A stretch of 64,000 nt of DNA from Curtobacterium sp. GC_Cur_3 (GTDB lineage Bacteria > Actinomycetota > Actinomycetes > Actinomycetales > Microbacteriaceae): assembly GCF_026544205.1 (NCBI RefSeq), contig NZ_JALNUI010000013.1, positions 1 to 64,000 on the forward strand, in the 5' to 3' direction. Positions within the stretch are counted from its first letter, which is position 1. Each line of letters begins with the position of its first letter. A model generated the notes under the pieces. It saw only the letters and a program-made list of their open reading frames with translations, did no database searches and had not been told where the DNA came from. The position numbers and the translations under genes are program-made. Positions 8,171 to 17,023 of the stretch are shown piece after piece.

Positions 8171-8831
8171 GAAGCTGCTGTTGACATCCGGAGGTGTCAC
8201 GAATCCGAGCATCCGCGCGGCGCTCGTGGGTCTGCTCGGCAAGCCGATCGAGGACAGCCACGCTCTGGTCATCCCGACCGCGCAGTGGGGTCATCCGATG
8301 TGTGGACCGACGTCGGTCCGGGGGCTCATCACCGGAGGCCACGACTTCCGGGACCTCACCGGCCTGGGCTGGGCGTCCCTCGGCGTCCTCGAGCTCACCG
8401 CACTGCCCACGATCGAGGTGCACCGGTGGGCCAGCTGGGTCCGGGACGCCGACGTCCTCCTCGTCGACGGCGGCGACGCCGCGTACCTGAGCCACTGGGT
8501 CCTGGAATCAGGGCTCGCCGAGATGTTGCCGTCGTTGCCCGAAGCGGTGTGGGTCGGGGTGAGTGCCGGGAGCATGGTGCTGACACCGCGGATCGGTGCC
8601 TCCTTCGTCACGTGGCCGATGGCCGCTGACGACCGGACGCTCGGCGTCGTCGACTTCTCGGTCTTCCCGCACCTCGACGCGTTCCCGGAGAACACGCTCG
8701 ACCACGCGGAGCGGTGGGCTGCCGACATCGGCGGACCCGCGTACGCCATCGACGAGCAGACGGCGATCACGGTGGTCGACGACACCGTTGCGGTCGTCTC
8801 GGAAGGCCGCTGGGTGGGGTTCGGGACGTGA
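8169..8831 (+). CDS. Peptidase E-type dipeptidase (family S51)
   Basis: A 220-residue serine peptidase of the PepE/cyanophycinase fold. The nucleophile elbow GVSAGS (Ser about residue 132) and FPHLD near residue 163 match family S51; PepE members cut N-terminal Asp-X dipeptides. An upstream LLVDGGDAAYL segment (about residues 97-107) is the usual oxyanion-side glycine motif. The gene stands alone; its neighbours are unrelated. Confidence 0.8.
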   Translation: MKLLLTSGGVTNPSIRAALVGLLGKPIEDSHALVIPTAQWGHPMCGPTSVRGLITGGHDFRDLTGLGWASLGVLELTALPTIEVHRWASWVRDADVLLVDGGDAAYLSHWVLESGLAEMLPSLPEAVWVGVSAGSMVLTPRIGASFVTWPMAADDRTLGVVDFSVFPHLDAFPENTLDHAERWAADIGGPAYAIDEQTAITVVDDTVAVVSEGRWVGFGT

Positions 8832-9053
8832 GCAGGGCGAGGACCGAGGCCTGGAGGACCTGACCGACGATGCGGTCGTGGTCGTGCTGCGGACGACGTC
8901 CACGGTCGTCCGTCCACGCGAGCGCGGAAGGACCCCGTCGGCAACACGGCGCTGCCGTCCACGACTCCGCCGCCCGATGTGGTCTGCTTGCGGTGTCACC
9001 GACTCTCGTCGCGTCTCACGATCATCTCATCGGTCCCCAGCCAGGTTTGGAGC

Positions 9054-9794
9054 ATGACGATTCACAGCATGGTCCGGTCCCTGGGCGCGGTTGCCCTGAC
9101 GGCGACGACTGCCGTGGCCCTCGCGGCGTGCGCGGCGGGCTCGACGACCCTCCCCGCTCCTCCCACCCGCGTCCCCTCCGCAACAGCGACGCCCTCCGCC
9201 GTGCGGACTCCGTCAGCCGCGCCGGCTCGGACCGGGACGACGCAGGCCTCGCCGTCGACCGGGACGACGCAGGCCTCGCCGTCGACCGGAACGACGGCAG
9301 GCACCTCGGGGACGTCGGCTGCCGCTGGTCCGGGAGCGGGTACCCGTTCGGGTGCGTGCTCGTTCGACCACCTGTCGATGTCGATCGAGGGCCAGGACGG
9401 CGGAGCGCGCGGCGTCAAGGACACGATGAACACGATCAACGTCTCGGTCGTCCTCCACAACACCGGGGCGTCGTCATGCACGGTGCAGGGGTGGCCCGGC
9501 GTCTCGTACGTCGGCCGCGGCAACGGCACGCAGGTCGGGGGTGCTGCCACCCTGACCCGGACCGTGCCGCACCCGACGGTGACGCTCCGACCGGGCGGGA
9601 CCGCCCAGGCCCACCTCACGGCTTCCGCTCTGCCGGAGAGCTGCACGACCGCCCCGGTGGACGGCCTCCGGGTGTACCCGCCCGGGAGCAAGCGGTCGTT
9701 CTTCAGCGACACGCGGCTCGTCACCACCGGGGGCGTGTGCGCCGATGCGTCGGTGTCGCTGCTCCGCGTCGAAGCGTTCATCCCGAACCCGTGA
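9054..9794 (+). CDS. DUF4232 lipoprotein
   Basis: A 246-residue predicted lipoprotein: signal peptide with lipobox LAAC near residues 22-25, then a Ser/Thr/Pro/Ala-rich linker (about 30-100), then a beta-rich DUF4232 domain with conserved Cys and Trp (SCTVQGWPGVSYV). The linker contains a duplicated nine-residue unit encoded by a 27-bp tandem repeat. The gene ends 7 bp before a two-component regulator, so the lipoprotein may be linked to that signalling pair. DUF4232 function is unknown. Confidence 0.75.
   Translation: MTIHSMVRSLGAVALTATTAVALAACAAGSTTLPAPPTRVPSATATPSAVRTPSAAPARTGTTQASPSTGTTQASPSTGTTAGTSGTSAAAGPGAGTRSGACSFDHLSMSIEGQDGGARGVKDTMNTINVSVVLHNTGASSCTVQGWPGVSYVGRGNGTQVGGAATLTRTVPHPTVTLRPGGTAQAHLTASALPESCTTAPVDGLRVYPPGSKRSFFSDTRLVTTGGVCADASVSLLRVEAFIPNP
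9231..9284 (+). repeat. 27-bp tandem duplication in the lipoprotein linker
   Basis: Two identical 27-bp units (9231-9257 and 9258-9284) with the start of a third, in frame, encoding TGTTQASPS twice. Copy number may vary between strains without breaking the frame. Confidence 0.8.
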
Positions 9795-9801
9795 CCGACG
9801 G

Positions 9802-10467
9802 ATGAGACTCCTGCTGCTCGAGGACGACGTCGCGCTGCGCCGTGAACTGGAGCGGGTCCTCCGCGACGCTGGCTGGGCGGTCGACACCGTCGACTCACTC
9901 GCCGATGGGGACCTGGCCGCGTCGGTCAACGAGTACGCGTGCTTCGTGTTCGATCGGATGGTGGGCGACGGGGACGCCGTGGACCTGCTGGCACTGCTCC
10001 GACGACGCGGCGACACCACACCGGCACTGCTCGTCACCGCACGCGACACCGTCGAGGACCGGGTCGGTGGGTTCGACCACGGCGCCGATGACTACCTGGT
10101 CAAGCCGTTCGCCCGTGCCGAACTGATCGCGAGGACCCGGGCGCTCGGACGCCGACACGGACAGCCGAGCGCGCCCCTGCTGCGCGCGGGGGACGTCGAG
10201 CTCGACGTCCAGCGGCACACGGTGTTCCGGGGTGGGGTGCTCCTGGCGCTCCGGGCGAAGGAGTTCGCAGTGCTGCACGAGCTCCTGCGGGCGGCGGGCG
10301 CCGTGCTCACCCGCTCCGACCTGATCGAACGATGCTGGGACGAGGCCCACGACCCTGCCTCGAACGTCGTCGACGCCGTCATCGCCCAGCTGCGTCGGGC
10401 ACTCGGTACGCCGGATCCCATCGAGACCGTGCGCAGCGTCGGCTACCGACTGCGCAGTCCAGCTTGA
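9802..10467 (+). CDS. OmpR/PhoB-type response regulator
   Basis: A 221-residue response regulator: receiver domain (about 1-115) with acidic pocket EDD (7-9), phospho-acceptor Asp51 in VFDRM, Thr in LLVTARD, and Lys in DYLVKPF; then a winged-helix DNA-binding domain (about 130-220) ending RSVGYRL. The ATG at 9802 is chosen because the receiver begins right there (MRLLLLEDD). The stop overlaps a possible TTG start of the histidine kinase, giving a standard operon pair, although the kinase is frameshifted. Confidence 0.9.
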   Translation: MRLLLLEDDVALRRELERVLRDAGWAVDTVDSLADGDLAASVNEYACFVFDRMVGDGDAVDLLALLRRRGDTTPALLVTARDTVEDRVGGFDHGADDYLVKPFARAELIARTRALGRRHGQPSAPLLRAGDVELDVQRHTVFRGGVLLALRAKEFAVLHELLRAAGAVLTRSDLIERCWDEAHDPASNVVDAVIAQLRRALGTPDPIETVRSVGYRLRSPA

Positions 10468-10508
10468 CGACACCGGAACGGCGACGCCTCCGACGGGTCC
10501 GATGGAGC

Positions 10509-11682
10509 ATGACCGCGTTCTTCGCCCTCGCGACGGCCCTGTCGTTGACCGTCTTCGCGATCGTCGCGGCGACGATCGACGCGCTCTCGGGAGCGCGCGG
10601 TCGACAAGGCGCTGACGATCGCCGCCGACCAGCTCGTGGAGACCGCCACCTGGTACGACGGCTTCACCTTCGATCCGGACGGTGTGCAGACCTGGGCCAC
10701 GCTGCAGGTGCACTTCGCCTTCGTCGACGACCAGGGCATCGCGGTCGCGACGCCGGACCAGGCGGGACTGCCGTCAGGCGCCCTCATCGACACCATGGTC
10801 CAGGACGCCCGCCGACACGACTCGACCGTGTACCGGCGAGCTCCCCAGGTGGGCGATGGCGCCGCCTCTGCCTGGGCGGCCGAGCGGCTGCCGGGTCAGC
10901 GGGACGCGGTGGTGCTCGTCGGCACCACCACCGGCCCGTCGACCGCCGCGCACGACCGGCTGGTCACGCAGCTCGTCCTGGCGGCCGCTGGCTTGACCGT
11001 CGCCGGTGCCGCCACGGGGCACCTGCTGTCCGGACTCGCGATGCGACCCGCGCTCCGAGGCATCGAGGGGCAGGAGCAGTTCCTCCGTGAGGCCGCCCAC
11101 GAACTCCGGACACCCCTGGCGACGATGCGGCTCGGAGTCGACGGCATCGCGGATGCGGACGCGCCGGCTGCGCTCAGACGCGTCGGCGAGCAGGTCGCTC
11201 GGATGTCCGAACTCACGCACCACCTGCTCGTGCGCGCCCGCCTGCGCGCCGCCGACGTGACCGGTGTGACGCTGACGCCCCTGCGTCTCGACCTGGTCGT
11301 CGAACGGGTCATCGAGGAGATGCCGGACGCAGGCGCCGTCCGCGTGCAGACCGTTCCGGTCGTGGTCGACGGTCACCCGGAGCTCCTCGGGCAGCTCGTC
11401 CGCAACCTCGTGCAGAACGCCCTCGACCACGGCGCACCGCCCGTGCAGGTCGTCGTCGGCGACAGCGCCCTGTCCGTCATCGACAGCGGAGCAGACCCCG
11501 TGGACGAACGCCGGCCCTTACGCACCGCACCGGGAACGACCACCAGCACGGGCACCGGATCTGGCCTCGCCATCGTGGCGTGGGTGGTGCAGGTGCACGA
11601 GGCGGCCCTGCGGTTCGACACGACCCGTGGTGGCGGACTCGACGCGACCGTCACGTTCCCCCAGCGCACGCCGACCGCCTGA
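10509..11682 (+). pseudogene. Two-component sensor histidine kinase, frameshifted
   Basis: The N-terminal membrane helix (MTAFFALATALSLTVFAIVA) starts at ATG 10509 (or a TTG at 10464). The rest lies in another frame: a sensor region from AVDKALTIAADQL, a second membrane helix, the H-box FLREAAHELRTPLAT (His codon 11098-11100), the N-box NLVQNALDHG, a G1-like VIDSG and the G2 GTGSGLAIV. The two frames join around 10575-10590, where one base appears gained or lost. If the shift is real, the kinase is dead or needs a downstream start without the first helix; a sequencing error is equally possible. Confidence 0.7.
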
Positions 11683-11792
11683 CCGGAACCGAAGCCGGAA
11701 CCGCACCGGAACCGGGGAGTCGTCGGCGAGGGACCCGGGACTGTCTAGTGTCGGTGGCAGGGACGCGCGGCGTCCCGAGGGGAGCACGACAC

Positions 11793-12686
11793 ATGCGAGT
11801 TGCGATCACGGGTGGGACCGGCTTCGTCGGTCGGCACCTGGCAGAGCGGTACGCCCCCGAGGACGTCGTGGTCGTCTCCCGTCGCACAGGGGTCGAGATC
11901 GACGACGTGGACGCGCTCACCACGGCGTTCGCGGGCGTCGACACGGTGGCGCACTGCGCGGGCATCAACCGCGAACTCGGTGACCAGTCGTTCGAGCGGG
12001 TCCACGTCCGCGGGACCGCTGCCGTGCTCGAGGCTGCGCGCCGGGCGGGGGTGCAGCGGGTCGTCCTGCTGAGCTTCCTGCGGGCACGGCCGGGCACAGG
12101 GTCCCCGTACCACGAGACGAAGTGGGCCGCGGAGGAGATGGTCCGGTCCTCCGGGCTCGACTACACCGTGCTCAAGGCCGGGATGATCTACGGCCACGGT
12201 GACCACCTCGTCGACCACCTCAGCCACACCGTGCAGACCGTGCCGCTGTTCGCGTCCGTCGGTCTCCGCGAGAAGACGATCAGCCCGATCCCGGTCGCCG
12301 AACTCGTCGACGTGCTCGTCGGCGCGCTGGAGGGACGGCTGTCACGTCGCACGGTCGCGGTCCGCGGTGGCGAGGCGCTGCTGCTCAGCGAGGCGGTCCG
12401 CCGCGTCGCGCGCGTGGTCGGCCGGCCGGTGCGGGTGTTCCCGGCGCCCGTCTGGGCGCACCTGGTGCTCGGCCAGGTCACCGAGTGGACGATGCGTGTG
12501 CCGCTCGTCGCCAAGGCGCAGGTGCGGATGCTCGCCGAGGGCGTCACGGAGGCGACGCAGCCGGCCGGGGAGCTCCCCGACGACCTGATGCCGAAGGCCC
12601 GGTTCGACGACGACCACATCCGGGCGGCACTGCCACCGCGAGGCGGTTTCACCGTGCGGGACCTCCGACTCCCAGGACGTCGCTGA
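11793..12686 (+). CDS. NAD(P)-binding epimerase/NmrA-like protein
   Basis: A 297-residue Rossmann protein of the atypical (extended) SDR group: ITGGTGFVGRHLAERY is the nucleotide-binding loop, followed by VDTVAHCAGIN and a YHETKWAAEE segment with the Tyr-x3-Lys pattern. C-terminal half resembles NDUFA9/complex I-type NAD(P)-binding proteins. GAGGGGAG (11777-11784) supports the ATG at 11793. It stands alone between the kinase and a convergent AraC gene; substrate unknown. Confidence 0.8.
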   Translation: MRVAITGGTGFVGRHLAERYAPEDVVVVSRRTGVEIDDVDALTTAFAGVDTVAHCAGINRELGDQSFERVHVRGTAAVLEAARRAGVQRVVLLSFLRARPGTGSPYHETKWAAEEMVRSSGLDYTVLKAGMIYGHGDHLVDHLSHTVQTVPLFASVGLREKTISPIPVAELVDVLVGALEGRLSRRTVAVRGGEALLLSEAVRRVARVVGRPVRVFPAPVWAHLVLGQVTEWTMRVPLVAKAQVRMLAEGVTEATQPAGELPDDLMPKARFDDDHIRAALPPRGGFTVRDLRLPGRR

Positions 12687-12720
12687 CGGCACCCATGACG
12701 GACGGGAGCCACGCGACGTG

Positions 12721-13925
12721 TCAGGCGGTTCTGGGCAGGGCGCGGCTGCGGAGACGTCGTGTCGGCAGCCCGCGGAGCGTCTCGCCCGGGTACTCCCCGA
12801 ACCGCTGCAGGTACGTGCCGGCGAAGCGTCCCATGTGCCGGAAGCCCCACTCGCGGGCGACGGTCGCGACCGTGACGGAGCCCGGGTCGGCGAGCTGCAG
12901 CGCGATCCGGACCCGGTCCAGGCGCATGTGCTGCAGGTACGTCATCGGGGTGCTGTCGGTGTAGCGCAGGAACGCGCTCTGCAGCGTCCTGGCGCTGACC
13001 CCGGTCGCGCGGCACAGGTCGGCGAGCGTGACCTGGTCGCCGCAGTGCTCCGCCAGGTACGCCTGCGCCAGCTCGACCGTCGTCCGGCCGGCGCCGAGCT
13101 CCCGCCGTTCCGAGCGTCCTCCGTAGGCGCGGACGACCCACTCCGCGAGCTGGACCTGCAGCGACAACCGCGCCTGCAGCGGGTCGCTCTCGCCGAAGGC
13201 CGCCGTGGCCACGGCGTGGATGCTGGTCTGCAGTCCCTGGAGCGCATCTGGGCGGGGCTGGGTGCGGAACACGGGATCGGTGGCGGTCCGTGCGCCCGAG
13301 AGCACGGCGTCGACGGTCTCGATGAACCCGAGGTCGATGCGCACCAGGTGGTGCACGCCCGCCGGGGTGACGATCGAGAACGGCCGGTCGACGGGGAACA
13401 CGACCGGGACTCCCGGATCCGTCACGAACCGAGCGGAGCCGTCGTCGATGTGGACACCACCGCTGGCTGTCCATCCCAGGGCCAGCCAGGTGCCGCCGTG
13501 CAGATCGCCGCTGCGGTCGGTGGTCGCGGCGGAGCTGACGAGTTCGATGTTGAGGTCACGGAGGGTCCGGTGGCTGTAGCGGAAGCGGTCGCCCCGGCCG
13601 AACACGACGCCCTCCGCGTCGTTCAGGTCCTCCTGCAGCTGGACGGCGTCGCGGCGGTCCGTGCCGGTGCGCTCCGAGAGTCGGCGTCCGATGACCCGTT
13701 GGCCGAGCAGTCGTGTGTCGGGCGGCGTCGCGCGTTCGGCGGTCAGCACGACAGCTCGGTCCGCCAGCACCGGGAGTCGACCGGCTGGGCACGCACGTCC
13801 ATCAGGTCCGTCGGCACCAGCGCACGGACCCAGTCCGCGTGCACCCGGTGCCGGGCGGTCGTCCCACTGGTCTCCCTGGTCCCGCTGGTGGCCGTCGCAC
13901 CAGCGCCTTGGTTGCATCCGCGCAT
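12721..13925 (-). pseudogene. AraC-family regulator, probable N-terminal frameshift
   Basis: The C-terminal two-thirds read as an AraC regulator: an effector-binding part (about 130-270 from the N-end) and a double helix-turn-helix (TLADLCRATGVSARTLQSAF, then VATVAREWGFRHMGRF). The best start, ATG 13925, has GGGAGG five bases upstream but is out of frame with this part and hits a stop at 13743; the frames join plausibly near 13750-13760 (RTELS into VLTAERATPP). Without the shift the gene could start at ATG 13917, which lacks a ribosome site. Whether this is decay or a base error cannot be told. Confidence 0.55.
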
Positions 13926-14109
13926 CGCGCCTCCCTGCAGCGAAAGGTCCTGAGTAGGACACCATGAGTATCGTCCGTACTGATTGCGTCCTGACAGGGG
14001 TTGACACAAGACGTTCTTGGTGGGAGCTGTGCACCCCGAACGGGTCACACGTCGTCGTCCGTGCTGGTGTCGTGCCCCCAGGGGGTGCAGGCGGGCTGCA
14101 GGCGCCGCC

Positions 14110-14694
14110 TCAGGCGGTGACGCCCTCGAGACCGGTCAGCAGCATCAGCAGGCCCGCCTCGAAGGCCTGGTCGTGAGTGGGGACGGTGAGGTGCTCGCTT
14201 GCTGCCGAGGCTCCGGCCTCCTCGGCGCCGTCGGCGTCCGGGTCGGCCTGTTGCTCGAGCGCGCTCCCGACGGTGAACCGACTCGCGGCGAGCATCCCCG
14301 CGATCGCGTCCGAGTGGGCCAGGCCGGCGTCGACGAGGAACGCGAACTTCTGCAGGAGCCGTTCGCGGGAGGCGCCGTCGGGGACGGAACCGGCATGGAG
14401 CCGTGCCCCGTCGCGATGGGCCAGGAGCGCGCCGCGGAAGCTCCGGTAGTTGTCCAGGAACCACGGCTTCCAGTCGTTGCCGGACCGGGGCAACGGGAGC
14501 TCGTCGTACTCCGCGAGCGCGGCTGCGGCCATCGCCGCCAACAGCTCCTGCTTGTTCTTGAAGTGCCAGTACAGGGACGGCTGCTCCACCCCGAGCCGTC
14601 GCGCCACCGCCCGCGTGCTCACGCCGTCGAGGCCCACTTCGTCGAGCAACGCCAGTGCTTCCCGGACTGCCACAGCCCGATCGATCTTCGCCAT
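14110..14694 (-). CDS. Tetracycline-repressor-type TetR regulator
   Basis: A 194-residue protein strikingly like Tn10 TetR. Its helix-turn-helix (RLGVEQPSLYWHFKNKQELL) aligns without gaps, keeping Arg28, Gln38, Pro39, Tyr42, His44 and Lys48, the operator-contact residues of TetR(B). In the effector core N82, F86, H100 and P105 are kept, but H64 is Asp and R104 is Val, so the ligand may differ from tetracycline. Between it and the divergent flavin monooxygenase lie two tetO-like sites, so both promoters are probably repressed by this protein. Recalled TetR numbering was used; no alignment was run. Confidence 0.88.
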   Translation of the reverse strand: MAKIDRAVAVREALALLDEVGLDGVSTRAVARRLGVEQPSLYWHFKNKQELLAAMAAAALAEYDELPLPRSGNDWKPWFLDNYRSFRGALLAHRDGARLHAGSVPDGASRERLLQKFAFLVDAGLAHSDAIAGMLAASRFTVGSALEQQADPDADGAEEAGASAASEHLTVPTHDQAFEAGLLMLLTGLEGVTA

Positions 14695-14704
14695 GCTTGA
14701 CAGA

Positions 14705-14717
14705 CTATCGCTGATAG
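14705..14717. promoter_or_regulatory. tetO-like operator 1
   Basis: CTATCGCTGATAG is a palindrome with CTATC/GATAG arms, the tetO core. It lies 11 bp upstream of the TetR start codon, a position that would block the regulator's own promoter. Its centre is 26 bp from that of operator 2. Confidence 0.8.
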
Positions 14718-14730
14718 GCGCACACTCCCA

Positions 14731-14746
14731 CTATCACTGATAGGGA
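14731..14746. promoter_or_regulatory. tetO-like operator 2
   Basis: CTATCACTGATAGGGA is the exact reverse complement of TCCCTATCAGTGATAG, the core of the Tn10 tetO2 sequence as I recall it. It sits 17 bp before the monooxygenase ATG, so bound repressor would block that gene. Confidence 0.85.
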
Positions 14747-14762
14747 AAGCGGGAGACGCACC

Positions 14763-16046
14763 ATGGTCACGAAGCAGAAGAAGTCGTTGAAGGTGCTCAT
14801 CGCCGGCGGGGGAGTCGCCGGTCCCGCGCTGGCGTTCTGGCTGGCGCGGGCCGGTCACCGCGTCACCGTGGCGGAGCGGTACCCGGCGCTCCGGGCAACG
14901 GGTGCGCAGGTCGACCTGCGCGGGCAGGGGATCGAGGCGATCGCGGCGATGGGCCTGTTGGACGAGGTCCGTGCCCACCTCGTCACCGAGCCGGGTGTCG
15001 CGTTCGTGAGCGGGTCGGGACGACGGCTCGGGACGATCATGGCGAACACGTCCGGTCAAGGGAAGCAGACGTTCACCTCCGAGTTCGAGATCATGCGCGG
15101 CGACCTCGTCCGCATCCTCCACGACGCCACGAAGGACGACGTCGAGTACCGCTTCGGGGTGACCGTCGAGGGCTTCGACCAGACGCAGGACGAGGTCGTC
15201 GCGCACTTCTCCGACGGCTCGGACGAGACGTTCGACCTGCTCGTCGGTGCTGACGGTCAGGGGTCTCGGATCCGTCGTGACGTGCTCCCCGAAGGAGCGG
15301 AGGTGACCTGGCGGACCGGCCTGCACATGGCCTACTGGTTCGTGCCCCGCGTCGCGTCCGACAGTGACGTCCGCGAGACCTCCGTGGCGCCCGGCGGTCG
15401 ACAGGTCATGCGGCGCAGCCACAACGCGACCGAGACGCAGGCGTACTTCATCCTCCGCGACTCGTCGGATGCAGCGTCCGCCGTCCACCGGGCCCCGATC
15501 GAGGACCAGCAGCGGTTCTGGGCCGACCGGTTCCGGGATGCCGGATGGCAGACGCAGCGGTTCGTCGACGGCATGGCAGGAGCGCCGTTCTTCTACTCGC
15601 AGGAGGTCCTGCAGATCCGCACCGACACCTGGTCGAACGGACGCGTCGTCCTGCTCGGAGACGCCGCCCACTGCGCGTCGCCGTACAGCGGCATGGGCGT
15701 CTCCGGCGGCCTGGTCGGTGCGTACGTCCTCGCCGGGGAGCTCACTGCCACGCCGGACGACCTGGAGGGCGCCCTCGGCCGGTACGACTCGACGCTCCGC
15801 CCCTTCGTCGACGAGATCCAGGCGGCCGTGAAGCCTCGCCTGCTCGCCTTCGGGCTCCCGCGACCGAGGATCGCCGTCACGGCGCTGCAGTCGGCGTTCG
15901 CCGTCGCCTGCGCGCTCCACATCCCCGAGCGGATCGCCGCACGAGCCACGACGGACCGAGGTGGTGCGTGGGCGCTTCCCCGCTACGAGCAGGCATCAGC
16001 GGAGCCGTCGGGGCGCGATGCGTCGACCGCTCCAGCCCGCAGCTGA
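14763..16046 (+). CDS. FAD-dependent monooxygenase, TetX-like
   Basis: A 427-residue class A flavin monooxygenase. Motifs in order: the FAD dinucleotide loop AGGGVAGPALA (about 14-24), an Arg-rich AERYPALRATGAQVDLRG stretch, the GADGQGSRIRR (DG) motif at about 162, and the GDAAHCASPYSGMGVSGG (GD) motif at about 299. TetX and aromatic hydroxylases share this layout. The divergent Tn10-like TetR and the tetO-like sites suggest a substrate-inducible detoxification pair. Activity on tetracyclines is not shown: TetX-like enzymes with other substrates are common in actinobacteria. Confidence 0.85.
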   Translation: MVTKQKKSLKVLIAGGGVAGPALAFWLARAGHRVTVAERYPALRATGAQVDLRGQGIEAIAAMGLLDEVRAHLVTEPGVAFVSGSGRRLGTIMANTSGQGKQTFTSEFEIMRGDLVRILHDATKDDVEYRFGVTVEGFDQTQDEVVAHFSDGSDETFDLLVGADGQGSRIRRDVLPEGAEVTWRTGLHMAYWFVPRVASDSDVRETSVAPGGRQVMRRSHNATETQAYFILRDSSDAASAVHRAPIEDQQRFWADRFRDAGWQTQRFVDGMAGAPFFYSQEVLQIRTDTWSNGRVVLLGDAAHCASPYSGMGVSGGLVGAYVLAGELTATPDDLEGALGRYDSTLRPFVDEIQAAVKPRLLAFGLPRPRIAVTALQSAFAVACALHIPERIAARATTDRGGAWALPRYEQASAEPSGRDASTAPARS

Positions 16047-16178
16047 GCAGCGCGCGCGGGGGAGGGCTTCCCTGTCAGGGTGTCCCTCCCCGCTGCGCCC
16101 GCTCGTAGCGTGGGGACAGCGGCGCACCAGATCCGAACTCCCGAGCGCCGCCTGGACACGAAATCGAAGGGGACCACC

Positions 16179-16586
16179 ATGTCGCAGGAGATCCTGCCGA
16201 AGACACCGACCGTCAAGAACCCGCCGGAGCAGTTCGCCGGTGACGTCTGGGTCGACCCGATCGCCACCCCGCAGAACGACGACCAGCGCGCCACGCTCGC
16301 CCTCGTCAAGTTCGCTCCCGGGGCTCGTACCGCGTGGCACTCGCACGCCCGGGGCCAGTTCCTGCGCGTCACCCAGGGGGTCGCGCACTTCGGGACTCGT
16401 GACGGGCAGGTGATCACCGCACACCCCGGTGACACCGTGCACGTCTCACCCGGCGAGGAGCACTTCCACGCGTCCGCCGAGGGCACCTTCATGGAGCACC
16501 TCGCGATGCTCGAGAACGCCGACGACCCCGCTACCACGACCACCTGGCTCGAGCACGTCTCCGACGAGGACCTCGCCGGGCACTGA
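16179..16586 (+). CDS. Cupin-domain protein
   Basis: A 135-residue single-domain cupin: motif 1 includes GARTAWHSHARGQFL (metal-type His residues) and motif 2 PGDTVHVSPGEEHFHAS. Small cupins of this type often sit next to carboxymuconolactone decarboxylases and oxidoreductases. GAAGGGGA ends 6 nt before the ATG. A 21-codon remnant of a paralogue occurs at 35485-35550. Followed by the DUF2255 gene, probably in one operon. Substrate unknown. Confidence 0.85.
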   Translation: MSQEILPKTPTVKNPPEQFAGDVWVDPIATPQNDDQRATLALVKFAPGARTAWHSHARGQFLRVTQGVAHFGTRDGQVITAHPGDTVHVSPGEEHFHASAEGTFMEHLAMLENADDPATTTTWLEHVSDEDLAGH

Positions 16587-16627
16587 CGCACGGGATCCGA
16601 CCCACCGACCGCTTGAACGGGAGCACC

Positions 16628-17014
16628 ATGTCCACCTGGACCCCAGACACCATCGCCGCGATCGCAGCGAGCGACGACCTCCACGTCAGCCCCTTCCGCG
16701 CCGACGGCACGACGTACGGCACGCCCACCTGGATCTGGTCGGTCGTGGTCGACGGCGAACTCTACGTCCGCGCGTACAACGGGCGCCGCTCCCGCTGGTA
16801 CCGCTCGGCCATCGAGCAGGGCGCCGGCAGGATCACCGTCGCCGGAGCTGACCACGAGGTGACGTTCGCAGCGATCGGACCGGACCTGAACAGCCGGATC
16901 GACGCCGCGTACGAGACGAAGTACGCGGGCAGCCAGTACCTGCCGCCGATGCTGCAGGACGGCCCGACCTCGGCCACCGTCCGGATCCGCCCGCGTCCCG
17001 ACATGCACTCGTAG
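16628..17014 (+). CDS. DUF2255-family protein
   Basis: A 128-residue soluble protein with the DUF2255 features: a WTPDTIAAIAASDDLHVSPF start, TPTWIWSVVVDGELYVRAYN and a GRRSRWYRSA turn resembling flavin-reductase-like split-barrel proteins, then a C-terminal RPRPDMHS. It lies 41 bp after the cupin gene and 9 bp before the MmyB-type regulator. Function unknown; the split barrel hints at a redox or flavin-related role, which is inference only. Confidence 0.75.
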   Translation: MSTWTPDTIAAIAASDDLHVSPFRADGTTYGTPTWIWSVVVDGELYVRAYNGRRSRWYRSAIEQGAGRITVAGADHEVTFAAIGPDLNSRIDAAYETKYAGSQYLPPMLQDGPTSATVRIRPRPDMHS

Positions 17015-17023
17015 GGTCGCCTC

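Noticed and set aside
14763-16046. Confirmed tetracycline resistance (TetX)
   Set aside because: Flavin motifs and the TetR/tetO context fit, but many related monooxygenases act on other substrates and the repressor pocket has lost H64.
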